The notes below the pieces were generated by a model, which did not search any database, was not told the origin of the DNA, and saw only the letters and a list, made by a program, of their open reading frames with translations. Both the position numbers and the translations under genes were made by a program. Shown here one piece after another: positions 63,945-64,000 of a stretch of 64,000 nt of DNA. The DNA is taken from NCBI GenBank assembly GCA_963565915.1, contig OY751489.1, positions 3,906,001 to 3,970,000 of the forward strand, written 5' to 3'. How positions within the stretch are numbered: position 1 is the stretch's first letter; every line of letters starts with the position of its first letter. This DNA comes from Entoloma clypeatum (lineage: Eukaryota > Basidiomycota > Agaricomycetes > Agaricales > Entolomataceae).

Positions 63945-64000
63945 GTATGTGTCCTCTTGCCCTTAACAGTGTCGTCTCATGCCCTGCAGCTGTTTCTTGC

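Overview
The window reads as nuclear DNA of a basidiomycete fungus, most likely an Agaricomycete. The two intact multi-exon genes have GT-AG introns of only about 50-75 bp. One encodes a fungal S10 serine carboxypeptidase and the other a Rif1 orthologue. The transposons are of kinds common in mushroom genomes: Ty1/copia, chromodomain Ty3/gypsy and Plavaka/CACTA-like. No rRNA, tRNA, CRISPR array or bacterial-style operon was seen. The species cannot be named from sequence alone.

Layout. 1-4.8 kb: the 5' part of a decayed Ty1/copia element read on the minus strand and cut by the window edge. 4.9-9.3 kb: a small Cys-rich ORF, GC-rich degenerate micro-repeats, an unassigned duplicated repeat, and a rearranged remnant of rif1. 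9.6-11.7 kb: an intact 12-exon S10 carboxypeptidase gene (487 aa, minus). 12.1-13.4 kb: one TA-flanked MITE nested inside another, then another rif1 remnant. 13.5-18.9 kb: an intact 6-exon rif1 gene (1,680 aa, minus) with N-terminal PP1-docking motifs. 19.2-21.4 kb: a segmental duplication carrying two small secreted Cys-rich protein genes and a further rif1 fragment.

22.3-55.3 kb is a retrotransposon nest. G1 (22,351-27,886, minus) is a defective gypsy element that interrupts an unidentified spliced gene. G3 (28,794-55,267, minus) is an old, separate gypsy element of about 7.6 kb. It has been split by three later insertions related to G1: G2 (+, into the chromodomain), G4 (+, into gag) and G5 (-, into the leader). 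Each of the three has a perfect 5-bp target duplication. G3 also carries a hAT-like MITE in its 3' ORF. G5 is the youngest: its LTRs look identical, gag and pol are uninterrupted, and a canonical -1 frameshift signal joins them.

55.3-64 kb is AT-richer. It holds a 196-bp hairpin repeat, a decayed Plavaka-type transposase, a degenerate noncoding tandem repeat, and a 3.6-kb foldback element whose 1.1-kb inverted arms are built of direct repeats.

The most informative observations are in the gypsy family: predicted Tf1-like self-priming in two different families with the same geometry; an AUG-free leader of about 870 nt with overlapping open frames; a conserved extra 3' ORF followed by a covarying hairpin; and premature stops that are mostly CGA-to-TGA changes. 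Exon coordinates for the two host genes were derived by hand. Both join in frame to complete proteins with every expected motif, so I consider them reliable.
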